Below, piece by piece: positions 46,529 through 58,401 of a DNA stretch of 64,000 nucleotides. The position numbers and the translations under genes were made by a program. This DNA comes from Carya illinoinensis. Taxonomy: Eukaryota > Streptophyta > Magnoliopsida > Fagales > Juglandaceae. The stretch lies in the NCBI RefSeq assembly GCF_018687715.1, contig NC_056757.1:9852501-9916500 (forward strand), written 5' to 3'. The notes under the pieces were generated by a model. It was not told where the DNA came from, ran no database searches, and saw only the letters and a list, made by a program, of their open reading frames with translations. Position 1 is the stretch's first letter; each line of letters begins with the position of its first letter.

Positions 46529-47965
46529 AATATATCTATCTCTATTATATAAGTGGTTATCTAATAACAATTCTTGTTTTTCCGTCCATTTTTCTTATTT
46601 TTTTTTATTAATTTTTGTTGTTTTATTTAACATCGTTTGTATTGTAAATTGGTCAGAGGTCGGGTGCGTAACCGTCCAAACCAAAAGACACAAGCAAACC
46701 ACCCACACCATCGTGCACCATGACAAGCTAAGAGACACGACTTCGCAGCAAGCAACTCATGTCTTCCCCATGGCAACGATGAACCATCACTTTCACAAGC
46801 TCAACCACCATCGACTCACCCAAATCAGCTATGCAACCACCCTGTCTAGCTTCCACATCGAGCTTATCCTCCATTTGACCACCAAACATCAAGGTCCATA
46901 ATCTCAAACGCACGGCAACCACTAAGCAAAGTTAGTCGTGCCCAAACCCGAGAGCAACCTCCATGCAGCAGCATCATGGGCGTAGAGCTTAGTCATCCAA
47001 TGTTGCCATCGTAGCACTACCGTGTATTGCTATGATCTCTCCCTTGGTCGTGATCCATGACCAAACAAACTCTGCTTTTACTATTAAAAACAGAGCAAGG
47101 CCAAAGGAAGACAACACTGGGCATGCCGAAAGCCATCACGGGATGCTGCCACCTGCATAGAAGGGACCGCCGAGCAACCACGCCACCCCAAATGGTGGAA
47201 CGTATCCTCGTTGACTCTCGCTTTCTAGTTGTCGCACCCCCTAGTCACAGGACTCGGCCACCAATCTGTTGTTCCATTGCAGCCAACCTCACGTTAGCCC
47301 AGTTTCATCGCTGTTAGCTTCATTGAGCCACTTCCAGCCGCTGTACACACCACCTTCATCCCGGCTCCATCACTCTTCTTCACCACGGGTCGCTGGTTTT
47401 GGTTTCTTCATTGGGTAAGTTTTTGTGGCACTCTGTCCCCTCAAAGGGATGTCGGCTACAAGAAGATGATGCTTTGAGTTTTTATTTGTGTACACTAGGG
47501 CATAATTTTAAGTAATTTTACAATTTTTTCCTACCTCTTTTCACTATTTTACTGGTTAGCCTTTCAGAAAGCCTGCATATAATGATATTTATGTTTATGA
47601 CCTTACATTTAAATGTGTTAAGTTTATCTTATTTACACAAATTGGGCATAATTTTTACAATGGGCTTGACTTTATTTTAATATGAAGACTATTACATCAT
47701 TTGAAGTAGATTTAACCATAATATTTAAGTTGGGTTATTTTTACCTTGACCAGAAACTTTATTTCTCGAAAATATTTAAGAGTTCTTAGATTAAATTACT
47801 ATGCATTAACTATAAATAATAGTTTACAAGAATTTTAATCTATTTTTATGGATCGAATGTTTCCACCATGTATTTTATAAACTTAGATAAATATATATCT
47901 ATCTTTATTATATAAGTGGCTATCTAGCAGCAATTTTTGTTTTTCCGTCCATTTTTCTTGTAGAG

Positions 47966-48007
<42 letters not shown>

Positions 48008-50197
48008 TCTATTATAATAAGTATTTATCATATATGAACAATAATGAACGGTAATTTTCTTGTTTTTGTTGTATAGTTACGTTTTTTGCCCCTGAGTTAC
48101 TTTTACTTTTAAACCAATAAAAAACTTTGTTTTTACTTTTACGTTTTTGCCCCTTGATCGTTTAATACCATAAGTATTAATTGCTAATTAAAATACATGC
48201 ATGCAAAGCGTAAGAATTAATGTATAAGCACAAAGATCGTATGATCAAGATGTGCTAACTGATATTTTTATTTTTCTATATACGTGGATCGATCGAAACA
48301 TATATATATATATATATAAATTGCTATCACATTAATTATTAATTACTTTGTGATATAAAACATGTAGTAACAAAAACAGTTTCAAAATGCTTACTAAAAT
48401 AGTTCCCATATCATAAAAGCAAATTAAAAAAAGAAAAGAAGGAAAAAAAAAGCTACTTACACATTAGTAAACAATTTTTCTACTTTGTAACATTTCATCT
48501 CTATATGGTACTCATTTACATTTGTAAAAAGAAAAAGAAAAAAAAAAAGAGGCCAGAAAAAGAAGACGAGAGAAAAATAATAATAATCCGAGCGTATATA
48601 TATAATGTTGTATATTTGATTTTAAAATAAAATAAATTTAACTACTGACGTAGATTAACCATTGTGACATCTGGCCAGAATATACCTATTGAAAAATATT
48701 ATATTTCACTAATTTATCATAATCTAAAGATATTTTCTAAAATTTACTTTTTTATACATTAAATTATGCCTTAATTAATTTTTTTTGGGTAAAAAATCAT
48801 ATTTTTTTAATTAAAAACATTACCTCACCCAACTAAACAAATCTATTTTGTGTGTTGCTCCAATCTAGTATATATGTGTGTATTATAAAAGAAGACTAAA
48901 CTTAAATCATTTCTCTTCTTCTCCCCTTGTCCCAAGGCTACAGCCACCCGAGTCTACTAGCATGAGCCTCCAGCGGCGGCTGTATAGCCCCCCATACCGG
49001 ATACTCCAATCAGGAAACCAACACTTCATTTAAGGATAAAGACTACTGAGAGGACACAGTATTCCAAAGCCTAGTCGCTTACACCTCAGTTATGGGAATG
49101 GGAGATACTTGTTGGGGGATAAAGTAAAGCCCACAATAAAACCCATTACAAATAATATAACAAAATTTCAAAGAAAGTTTTGCTGCAAAGAAAGTTTTAG
49201 ACTTATGTGAATAGGGAGGTGAGATAAAATTTGTTTAAAATTTTTTTATAATTTTTTTTAAACACTATTAAATACAAAGTATTTTTTAATTTCAGATTTT
49301 TAATTTTTTATCTAATTATTTTATTCAAATACAAAAAATAATTTAACTTTTCTAAACTTCAAAACAAAACACAAAAAGTAATATAAATTTTTTAAATTTT
49401 AAAACAAAAATAATATTAAAAAATCATATTCAAACAATTGTTTAACTTATAATATTTTTATTCAACTTTTTCTTTCTCATTTCTCAAAACCTAATAAAAT
49501 ATATTAACTCAAACAATTTCACTATTATTCACAAATTATTTCATTACTACTAACATAATTCTAATCTTATCTCACTACTCAAACATAATTTAAGTAACTA
49601 ATTAAATCCAAAACTTTATTTCTATTAAATTTTCTCTCAACAAAAGGAAAATGAACTAACTTAATCATCGTAGTGCACCCGATCCTCCGAAAGAGAACGG
49701 ATTCTAGTTATAGTTTCTGTATTTTGCAGGGAACTTCTTCCCCTGTCCTATTATGCAAAAAATTACATAAGTAGTTTGCATGGAAAATGGCTCCATTTGG
49801 GTACCGAGAAAATTTCATTACTATTCATTATTTTATTATTACTTTTTATTGTTATTCACTACTATTTAATATTTTATCATTACTTTTTTACTACTATTCA
49901 TAAGATATATGAGATCATCTCACTATCCAAATGCAACCTTAATTCTCATCTCTCTCTCCTCTCCTTGGTACCAACTAACTCAAAAAAAATTGGAAATAAA
50001 AAGATATAACTAATAGCTCCCATATTTGCTTAGGTCCTTTGAGTAGGAAGCAAATTAAGCAAGTTGATTGAAAACAAAGTTTGTATAAAAAATTACAACA
50101 AGTTTCCCATATTTTTTCTCACTATTACAGCAAAGTTTCAAGAATTCCAATTTCTTGGTTTCTGGTATGATGCAGACAAAGCTCTGTTTCCTTTATC
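46418..50197. other. AT-rich intergenic DNA with repeats
   Basis: No gene is supported. Microsatellites: (AC)n(AT)n at 46489-46528, (AT)n at 47970-48003 and about 48300-48318. A ~70-bp motif containing TATTATATAAGTGG and TTTTTCCGTCCATTTTTCTT occurs at about 46530-46600 and again at 47890-47962. Bases 46640-47440 are CA-rich and may be repeat-derived. Degenerate AT-rich MITE sequence lies at 49210-49590, and a small MITE-like pair of ends (CCATTTGGGTACCGAG against, reversed, GCATTTGGATAGTGAG) at 49793-49935. Confidence 0.5.
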
Positions 50198-51230
50198 TCA
50201 TGCATAATCTTCGGGTTCAGCATACGGGTACTTCAAATAGTCATTTTTAATTTTTGCAGGATCCTGTGGTGTAGACCAAGGATATTTCATGGATGGATCC
50301 CTTGGAAATTTCCTGAAGTTCAAAAAGGGTGCCCAAAGTAGCACGCTGCACAACAGACGATGATCAATAACATAAGTGAATTGAACTTTTAAAATGCTAC
50401 TTAAAATCCTTGAATCTAATGAGCTCAACAATAATATTATCATGATCTGTTTGTTTCACTTAAAATGGGAGTGGAAAATAGCATCTCACCCTGGAAAGAA
50501 TATGAAGACAAACATAAACTGAAAATACATCTCCAAGAGATTTCTTCTGTACCATCTTATCCTAAGCCAGTTCAGAATGATCGGCTGCAGTCCACCATAA
50601 CATAATACCACAAATTTCAAGCTCCAATATTGCAAAAAAATTCATGGAAACAGAAATAGAAAATCTTCCACATTCACTTACTGGCATGACAATGAAGTAC
50701 CCAAATGCCACGATTCCCAATTGTATCAAAGTCGAAGTAAGATCATGATCTTCGTTCACTCCAGTAACAGCAAAAGCTGGCTGCTCAACCTGTCAAGACA
50801 ATTTCCATTTAAAAGTGTAACTCAAGAAAACAAACTGTTATGGAAATCTATATACTGATCATGAGATAAGAGTACTCTTACGGCTGCTAAAAGGGCCCCA
50901 ACTTGAATTGCCAAAGAGGCTTTCTTTAGACTGAACTCGTGGAAGAGCTTCTGGTACTTAATGCATGCAGGTGTCTGATATTGAACATAAGGGGCTGTGA
51001 AATTCATGCGTATACACATAGAATCACCGAAAAAAAACTCTTAACATGTAGGAAAAAATCGAAAAGAACTGACTATTGAGAAGAAGGAAAAAGTGTACCT
51101 TCCTGAAGGGCTTGTCATTGTGCGATGGTTTGTGTTTAGCAGTGGTGAAAAGAGAAGGAGATTTGCAGTGAGACGGGGAGAAAGGAGGTGGTCGAGCTTT
51201 GGGAATTTGGAAGCTCAAAGTGCAGCTCAT
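50198..51230 (-). CDS. ndhL: NAD(P)H-quinone oxidoreductase subunit L, chloroplast (NdhL), five exons
   Basis: NdhL is a nuclear-encoded thylakoid subunit of the chloroplast NDH complex, which carries cyclic electron flow around photosystem I. Proposed exons on the minus strand: 51230-51099, 50950-50882, 50789-50682, 50584-50490 and 50345-50198, 552 bp in all, 183 residues and stop. All introns are GT-AG. Residues 1-44 are rich in Ser, Pro and Lys, as in a plastid transit peptide. Exon 2 supplies SLAIQVGALLAA, exon 3 a membrane segment LIQLGIVAFGYFIVMP, exon 4 a second hydrophobic segment (MYFQFMFVFIFFPG), and exon 5 the family signature LLWAPFLNFRKFPRDP and the acidic end YAEPEDYA. Size fits the family (about 180-190). 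The second donor is CC|GTAAGA; all others are ordinary. No defect is seen. Confidence 0.92.
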
Positions 51231-51820
51231 TTTAGAGCGCTACGTTCTGTGTGTGTTTTCCTTATCTTTTTCAGTTTACTTCATGGCACAGAATTAATGC
51301 CTGACAAGAGTTTTCTCAAATATTTAGAAAATCCTACGTGGCAACTAAGGTTCATCTATGACCACACCTGATATGGTTGATTGGGCTTTCGAGTTTGAAG
51401 GATCATTTACCCTACTTTTATGTCTAATTTTTTATTTTCTTTTTTTCTAAGCATAATATTGATATAGAAATATTACAACAATAGTACCAAATGTTTGAAG
51501 GGGGTTCTTGCCAATGTCAATACACAAAATACATCTTGGAAGATTATATAAAGGTATGCAACTATGCAACCAAAAGCTAAGTTGGTTGTTGCATATGGCG
51601 TTATGAGTGCTCACGTCGATTTTAATATTGATGAAATTTTTTAATGCTCAAATCTTTCGAAGTGTGTAAGATTTGATGGATATCATCAAGAATTTTACTA
51701 CATACAAGCAAAGTCGCGTACTAATCTGTGTATCAATACTGATTCTTTCATACTTAAAATTTAAATTAGCACTATTTTTAATAAAATTTACTTTTTGATC
51801 AATCACAATAAATTGGTGCA
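51231..51820. other. ndhL upstream region
   Basis: The likely promoter and leader of ndhL lie at about 51231-51420 on the minus strand; I see no unambiguous core element. The rest is AT-rich intergenic sequence next to the end of the LINE. Confidence 0.45.
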
Positions 51821-51824
51821 CATA

Positions 51825-54800
51825 TTAGTGCACAATTGTGCTTGCAACTAGATTTTTCCTATCATCAATAATTGGAGTTATATGTGATCTTGGTGATGAA
51901 GTTTCCCCTTTGATGGCCGAGATAACCAACTGAGCATCACCTTCCAAAATGAAAGGACTTTTTTTTATAGGTGTTATGCAATTTTTGTTGCGAGCAAGGC
52001 CAAAGAGGCTTATGGAATAACTGGATTTGTGGATTGAATTTTTTATGTCCATCTTTTCAATATCTTACCTTTTAGTCACAACCTATTGCTAAAGACATTA
52101 AATAAGTCTCTCACTGAAACATCAAAAGAAATACTCAACTGGTTCCTAAGTGGAGGTTACCAATTTAGTATTGTTTGAGATTTTAATTTTTCTTTCTATG
52201 CCTATAGATATGCTTGGTGGGAGATTTCTAATTGTTCATTTACCTTTCTTAGAGATAATATTGATTGATTATGGACTATATCATTTTGTTTTCTCTAGTT
52301 AAAGTTTAACATTAAAACAACATATATTTGGAATGGGTGTTTTTCCTTTGAATTTATCCCATAATAGCATCTGAGTTAAAAATAATCAATATCCACTCCT
52401 ACATTGAGTTTATCGGCAATAATGTGAGATTTAAGGGCCAACTGCTTTGGTTCCATAATATCTTGGTGATTGGACATTCAATGAAAAGATGGAACATGGT
52501 TTCTTCATATTTATTGCACAGTAGACAAATGTTTGAAGGGAGGTTTGTAATGACGTTTTTCATTCCTCCCCTAGTGGGAATAATGCTCCAAATGATTTTC
52601 TAAATTAGTAACTTATGGTGGTCATGGATTTTCAAGTGCCAAAGTTTTTTCAGTGTCGTGTTCGGAAAATTTGGCAATGGTAAATTGGAATTTTTTGCTA
52701 CTATATGGTAAGATGTTTTAATAGAGAATTTACCATTGTGACTTGGTACCCAAATCAAGAAGTCCATTCTTTGATTATTCTGAGGAAGATGAATTTTTTG
52801 GATTTTTGTGATGCTTTCTTACTCAAAAAGAGTTATCATTTCTAGTTATTCCATGAATGAGTGTTAGGTATAATCAGATCAGAGACCTTCAGATAAGTCT
52901 GAGTCTCATTAACTTGATCGAGAGGTTTTGATGTGAAATTTTCTATTGTCAGAATCCAGGGTTTTGACCACACATTGACAAATAGCCAATTGAATATTTG
53001 AGACCATATGTCTTTTTAGAGTAGCTCTCTTGTCTTGAGATTCTTTTCCATAACCATACAGTCAGTTTTGATATTGCCTTCCATAAGGTTGATGTGTTAT
53101 GGTAATTTGCCATTAGAAGAGAAAGCCACAAACTTGGATTTGCTTGACTCACTTCTCATCCCATTTTAGCTGATAAAGCTAAATTCATATTTTTCATTGA
53201 TCTCAAACCAAGTCCGCCTACATTTTTTGATTGACAAATAGATTTCCAAGATTTCAAAGTCAAATTATGCTTTTGTTCTTTGGCGAAGTCTCACCAAAAA
53301 TTTTTAAAACTTGTTTCAAAGATTTGTAAACTGATTTTGGCAATAGGTGCATTGACATTTGGTATGAAAGAATTGTGCTTGCCACTATTTTGATTAGCAT
53401 GGTTCTTCCTACTTGTAAGAGAAGCTTTGATTTCCAATCCTCAAGTTTTATTTATTTATTTTTACAGTAGCTCCTTGTAACTATCTTTTTTTGCTCTCTC
53501 AAATGAGGTTGGAAGCCCTAAGTACTTCATTCTGGATTATGATAGCTTGTATAGCATTTTCAAAAAAATTGCAGTTCTGGTGGCATGGTTAGTATTTCTT
53601 GTGATGTAAATTGAGGAATTGTTTTGGTTAATTCTTTGTCGTGACCAATCTTGATATTTCCCCATATTGTTAATGACTCTTGAGCATTTTTCAAGCATTT
53701 TTTTTGGTTGACTTTTTCAAAAATGATCAAATTATCTGCAAATAAAATGTATGATATTGGAGGACTATTTTAGCTTAACTGGGTACATTCAAAGTTGCCT
53801 TGTACTTCCAATCTGGCTATTAGTATGGATAACACCTCCTTGCATAATATGAAGATAAAAAGTGATATGACGTCACCTTATCTAATGAAAAATCTTCTGG
53901 GTGAGCCATTTATAAGGATTGAGAAAGAAGTTGTTGTGACACATTTATAAGAATTTATCCACCCACTATTATAATTCAACACTTTAATCACTACAAATAA
54001 GAAATCCCACTATGTAGTTGCCTTGTCTAGCTTAATTGCCATTTGACCCTTTATCTCCTTTTTTTTTTTTTTGTGAGGTGATGAAACAACGCATGGGCAA
54101 TCAAAGTATTTTCCTTAATGTTGTGGTCTGGAACAAAAGTCGTTTGAAGGGGAGAAATAATGCGAGGCAAAGTGGTCTTAAGGTGATTGAACATGATTTT
54201 GGTGATGACGTTGGTCAAGCTGATTGGTCGGAAATCTTGTGGTGAACTTGGATTTGTGATTTTTGGAATGAGTGCTATATTTGTATGGTTCATCTGTCTC
54301 CAAAGTTTGCAATTCTCAAAAAAATTTGTACTGCAGCTAGTACTTCTCTTTTGATGATGATCTAGCAGTGTTTACAGAAGAGAGCAGTCATTCCATTTGA
54401 CCCCAGTGCTTTGTGGTTTGAGATTTGTTTTAAAAGCAGCATAGATTTCTTCCTCGTTTGGCATTGCATTTAGAAAATCATTTTCCTGATCCATGATTTA
54501 TTTTTCCAAAAGACTTTTTAATGCTTCTGAAATAACTGGGTTTGAGGACGTATATATAGATTGAAAATATTTTATGAACAAGGATTCAATAATTGGTCCA
54601 TTGTCCAATTACCTGGGTCCAAATTGATGGAGTCAATCCTGTTATTACATCTTCAGATGGTAGTTGAGAGATGGTATAATTTGGTATTGAGATTCGATGA
54701 GGTTAACCAAGAAATTTGGGATTTCTATCGCCACAATGTTTCTTCATGCTTCCGTTGTTCCTAGAGATTTTGTTGGAGCTGTTTTTCTCTTATCAGGTTC

Positions 54801-55688
54801 TATTGAGTTGGTGAATTGCACTGAATATCAATGAGTTCATTTTTTGTTTGCTGGATATGGACTTGAATTTTTCCAAAATGAACTTTTTCCAATGTTTGAG
54901 GGCATCTTTAATAGCCTTGATTTTTTTTGCAAAGTATAACGTTGGGTTCCCAACAAATTGCTTGCTCCAAGCTTCTAGAATTATTATTTAACTTCATGGC
55001 TCGTGTATCCAAAATTATTCAAATTTGAAAAAGAAAGAATGTTGTTGGTAATTTGTTATATTGAGTAGAAGTGGGTGATGATCCAATGTTGAAGAGGTCA
55101 AGTGCTGCAGTGTAGTGTTTGGAAATAATAGTCTCTATTGAGGATTTGCTATTCCACAATCTAATCTTTCTTATTAATGCATTGCCCTGTCTTTTGTTGA
55201 TACATGTAAAGGAGGGGCAAGTGAATCTGATGTCAATTAGGCCATGTGTTTCCATAAGATTTTTCAATCCACCAATTGAAGAGGATGTGATGGTTGCCCA
55301 TCAAATTTTTCTGATTGGTTTAAGAGGTCATTGAAATCTCCTATACAACAACATGGACCTGAGAAAGCTTTGAATGTAGAGTCCAACAATTTCCATAAGC
55401 TCACTTTATGATGTCATTGAGCTGAGGCATAAACATATGTGACTAGCCAATGATGGTTAAGAGGATCAGAGTAAATCAAAATAGATATTACATTCATATT
55501 AATATGTATAGATTCAACATCTACACCTGAACACCATAATAGCCAAATGCCTCCCTTTTTTTCGAAGCTGTGAAATTTATAAAATAATGGAAACCAAGAC
55601 TATTCACAATAGATAAGGTGCATTCTACAGGCACCATGGTTTCCAACAAAAATATGATATCTGGATTAAATTTCCTAATATTAGTCTT
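51825..55688 (-). pseudogene. L1-type LINE ORF2 relic (endonuclease, RT, RNase H)
   Basis: Minus-strand fragments follow the order of a plant L1 ORF2. Endonuclease pieces include NPDIIFLLET (about 55660), CCIGDFNDLLNQSEKFDG (about 55320) and LMETHGLIDIRFTCPSFTC (about 55250). Reverse transcriptase includes NIALIPKITNPSSPQDFRPI (about 54280) and SPLQTTFVPDHNI. A C-terminal RNase H piece reads FILEGDAQLVISAI near 51950. Stops and indels break it throughout, so it is an old dead copy. Its upstream ORF1 seems to lie at 59850-60600, beyond an LTR insertion. Confidence 0.8.
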
Positions 55689-55977
55689 TGATAAAGGGTT
55701 AGAATTGCATAATTAAGTTGTTTAAATGAGTGATTTATTTTATCAAATAAAAATTGAACACTTAATTATGCATCAAATTCTCATATTGAATGTCAAATTA
55801 ATTGATGCCAATATTTTTGCACATCAAAATCTCATATTTGCCCTTGAAATACTTAAACTATAATATCATTTCATTTATATATTGTATGACATTTATGGAA
55901 GGAAAGAAAGAATGAGACCTATGAGAAAATAGAGAAGTTAATTATGGATTTATGGAATCTCATCTAATAGAGATCAA

Positions 55978-56520
55978 ATGCAACATCATTCGGATCACAC
56001 CAACTCACACATGAAGAAAGAAAATCACATGGACATCAACCACTCATTCGGACACCATGCAGTGGACTCACACATGCAAACATGCAGACCATTCGGACAC
56101 ATGCAGGATCACATGCACACATGCAGAAAAGTGCAAACACATTCGGACTCACACATGCATGCACACATGTACACATGCAGACCAGCTCACACATGCAGGA
56201 CAGCAGCCACTCACACATGCAATGCACATGCAGAACGAAACTCACACGGACACCATGCAGCGGATCAACACATGCAAACATGCAGCTGACAGCAACCACT
56301 CATTCGGACACAGCACTTGCAGAAAACTCACACGTGCAGCAGCAGCAGATTTGTTCTTTCTTTTTTGAGTAGCTGGACGTGCAGCAGGAGATCAATAGCC
56401 TCACTCGGACAGCACTCATTCGAACTCTCACACATGCAGACCCGCAGAACAAGCACAGCAGACAGCACACTTGGAAAGCAGCACGTTGCAGACACTCGGA
56501 CAGCAGCAGAATTATTTCTC
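55978..56520. repeat. CATGCAG / CATTCGGAC word-repeat region
   Basis: CACACATGCAG, CATGCAGA and CATTCGGACAC recur many times without a fixed period. All three plus-strand frames stay open for about 100 codons and are His/Thr/Cys-rich, an effect of composition. The region lies inside the LTR-like element. Confidence 0.8.
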
Positions 56521-56741
56521 TCTTCCTTTCCGGAAGTTGAATGTGCAGTAGCAGAGAGTTTATTACCTTCTTTCTTTTGTTTTAGAAGCTGGAGCAGCAG
56601 GAGATCACATGGGATCATGGAAGGCAAGCTGTTCATTTCAGCTTTCTTGCTTCTGCACATGAAAGGTCACCACGGCATCACATGTACAGCTCACAAACAC
56701 ACGGCTATAAAATGAAAGAAGGCTGAAATGCTATGGAGTGT

Positions 56742-56757
56742 GGGGGGGGGGGGGGGG
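56742..56757 (+). repeat. Poly(G) tract, 16 bp
   Basis: An uninterrupted run of 16 G; length may be unreliable in an assembly. Confidence 0.9.
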
Positions 56758-58401
56758 TAGCTTAGCTTGTATTTTTATTTTCATAGCTTTACTTTCTTTC
56801 TGTTTTTTTGTTCTTCCAGACATTTTCTTTCTCTTTCGTTAGTAGTAGGCAGCTTGCTTGTCTTACTGGAGTTGTCTTCATTTAGACGCAGTAGGTGGCA
56901 AGACGGCAGCCGGCTGGTTTTGCCTTACAGACATTAATATCAACTTTGCTTTTCGTTTAGATGCTAGCAGTAGAGTAGTCATTATTTTTATTTTCTTTCT
57001 TCTTCGTTTAAGACAGAAGCAGCTGGTTTGAATTTTATACATTAGTTTTTCTTGCTTTTGTTTTGAGTCCTTCAGCGTAGCAGTAGTCTTGAATTTTAAT
57101 TTCTTTTCCTTTTCCTGTTAGACACAAGGCGGCAGAGTAGAGGTTTTTAGTTTGTATTTTTTTTCGTTCAGACAGAGAACAGGGGCGGAAGCTCCCATTT
57201 CGGCTGGTTATTGTTTTATTTTGTTGATATTTTCATGTTCCAGATTTTAGGCATTTTATATTTTTACAGTTTTTGCTTTCTATGCAACTTGTTCTTTGGT
57301 TTCCTCTCTTTGTTTACTTGTTTCTTATTTATTTTACTTCAGCTTTCAATAAATTCACAAGTTTTAGACGGAAGCAGCAGAGTTGGTTTTATTCAGTTTT
57401 TCTTTTTCGTTTAGACGCTAGGAAGTAGGAGAGTCTTTAGCTTTTGTTTTCTTACTTTACATTGAGTAGCAGGAGGAGGCTGGTTTCTTTTTCTTTTCTT
57501 CTTAGCTCTTTCGTTTGGCGTCTTAAGGTGGCAGTTTCATTTTAGTTTTCTTAGTTTATTTATTTATTTAGTCTCGTTTGTTTTATTTCTTTGAGTTGAT
57601 ATTTTATAGACTATTTATTTTTCATTCTAGGGTTTATTAGTTAGTATTTTCTTAGTTTTTGATATGACTTTAATTAGATTAATTTTTACAGCTAGAAACG
57701 TCATGTGTAGCTAATTTTAGAAACTTGGGTTGTGAAATGGGACGTGATTTGTTTTGGATTCTAGATCGATGCAATATTTTATGGTTGAATGTTGATTTCA
57801 CTAAGTTACTAATTGGATTTAAATTGAAAATAGATTGAAGATCTTGCTCTTGTTTTGTTGTTGACGTAAGGCACAACAAAAGTTTGAGAATTATCAAGGC
57901 TTCTCTCGATTGTTTGTTAATGTGTGTTCGGCTAGTAAAATAGAAAATCCCTTAGGAAAATATTGCAAAAACTTGAGTTTAGCCTTTAATCTTCCAATTA
58001 TCAATGCCTTGATTGGGTTGTTAATCGAGAAAATTATCTAGAATCCAAAATAAAGAGAGTCTCAGACCCAACCCAAGTGTTTGTTAATTTTCCTTTTTGA
58101 TTAGAAACTCTAATTTCAACTTCAATTATCTTCTTGCATTGCATTTGGATTTTATTTTCATCTCTCATACTTGATTCATTTGTTATTCACAAATCTCTTA
58201 TACGCTTTGATAACCCATTGTCCCTGTGAAATACGATCCTGGACTTATCCTTGATACAACTTGACACTTCTACACTTAGAAGCACATTCGACCACGAGTC
58301 AGTCTTTAAATTTCTAATTGCCTTGGGTCGACAAGTCCCCTGCAATTCCATACTATTTTCTTCATGGAGCTGGTGGAGGTAGTGTTGAGCTCGCCTCATC
58401 A

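Larger units (their letters stand above)
55689..58401. mobile_element. Solo LTR-like element in the LINE, about 2.7 kb
   Basis: The segment separates LINE ORF2 from ORF1. It starts TGATAAAGGG and ends GCCTCATCA, inverted TGAT...ATCA ends. Near its right side it has the phrase GATAACCCATTGTCCCTGTG followed by ATACGATCCTGGACTT, reminiscent of the conserved region of Athila/Tat-type gypsy LTRs. The middle (56740-57660) is T-rich with repeated GTTTAGACG-like words. Flanking 5-mers (GTCTT, GTTGT) agree only partly, so borders are provisional. Confidence 0.5.

Noticed and set aside
55978..56372. Histidine- and cysteine-rich frames that look like metal-binding proteins
   Set aside because: All three frames are open because of repeated CATGCAG and CACAC words; there is no gene context.
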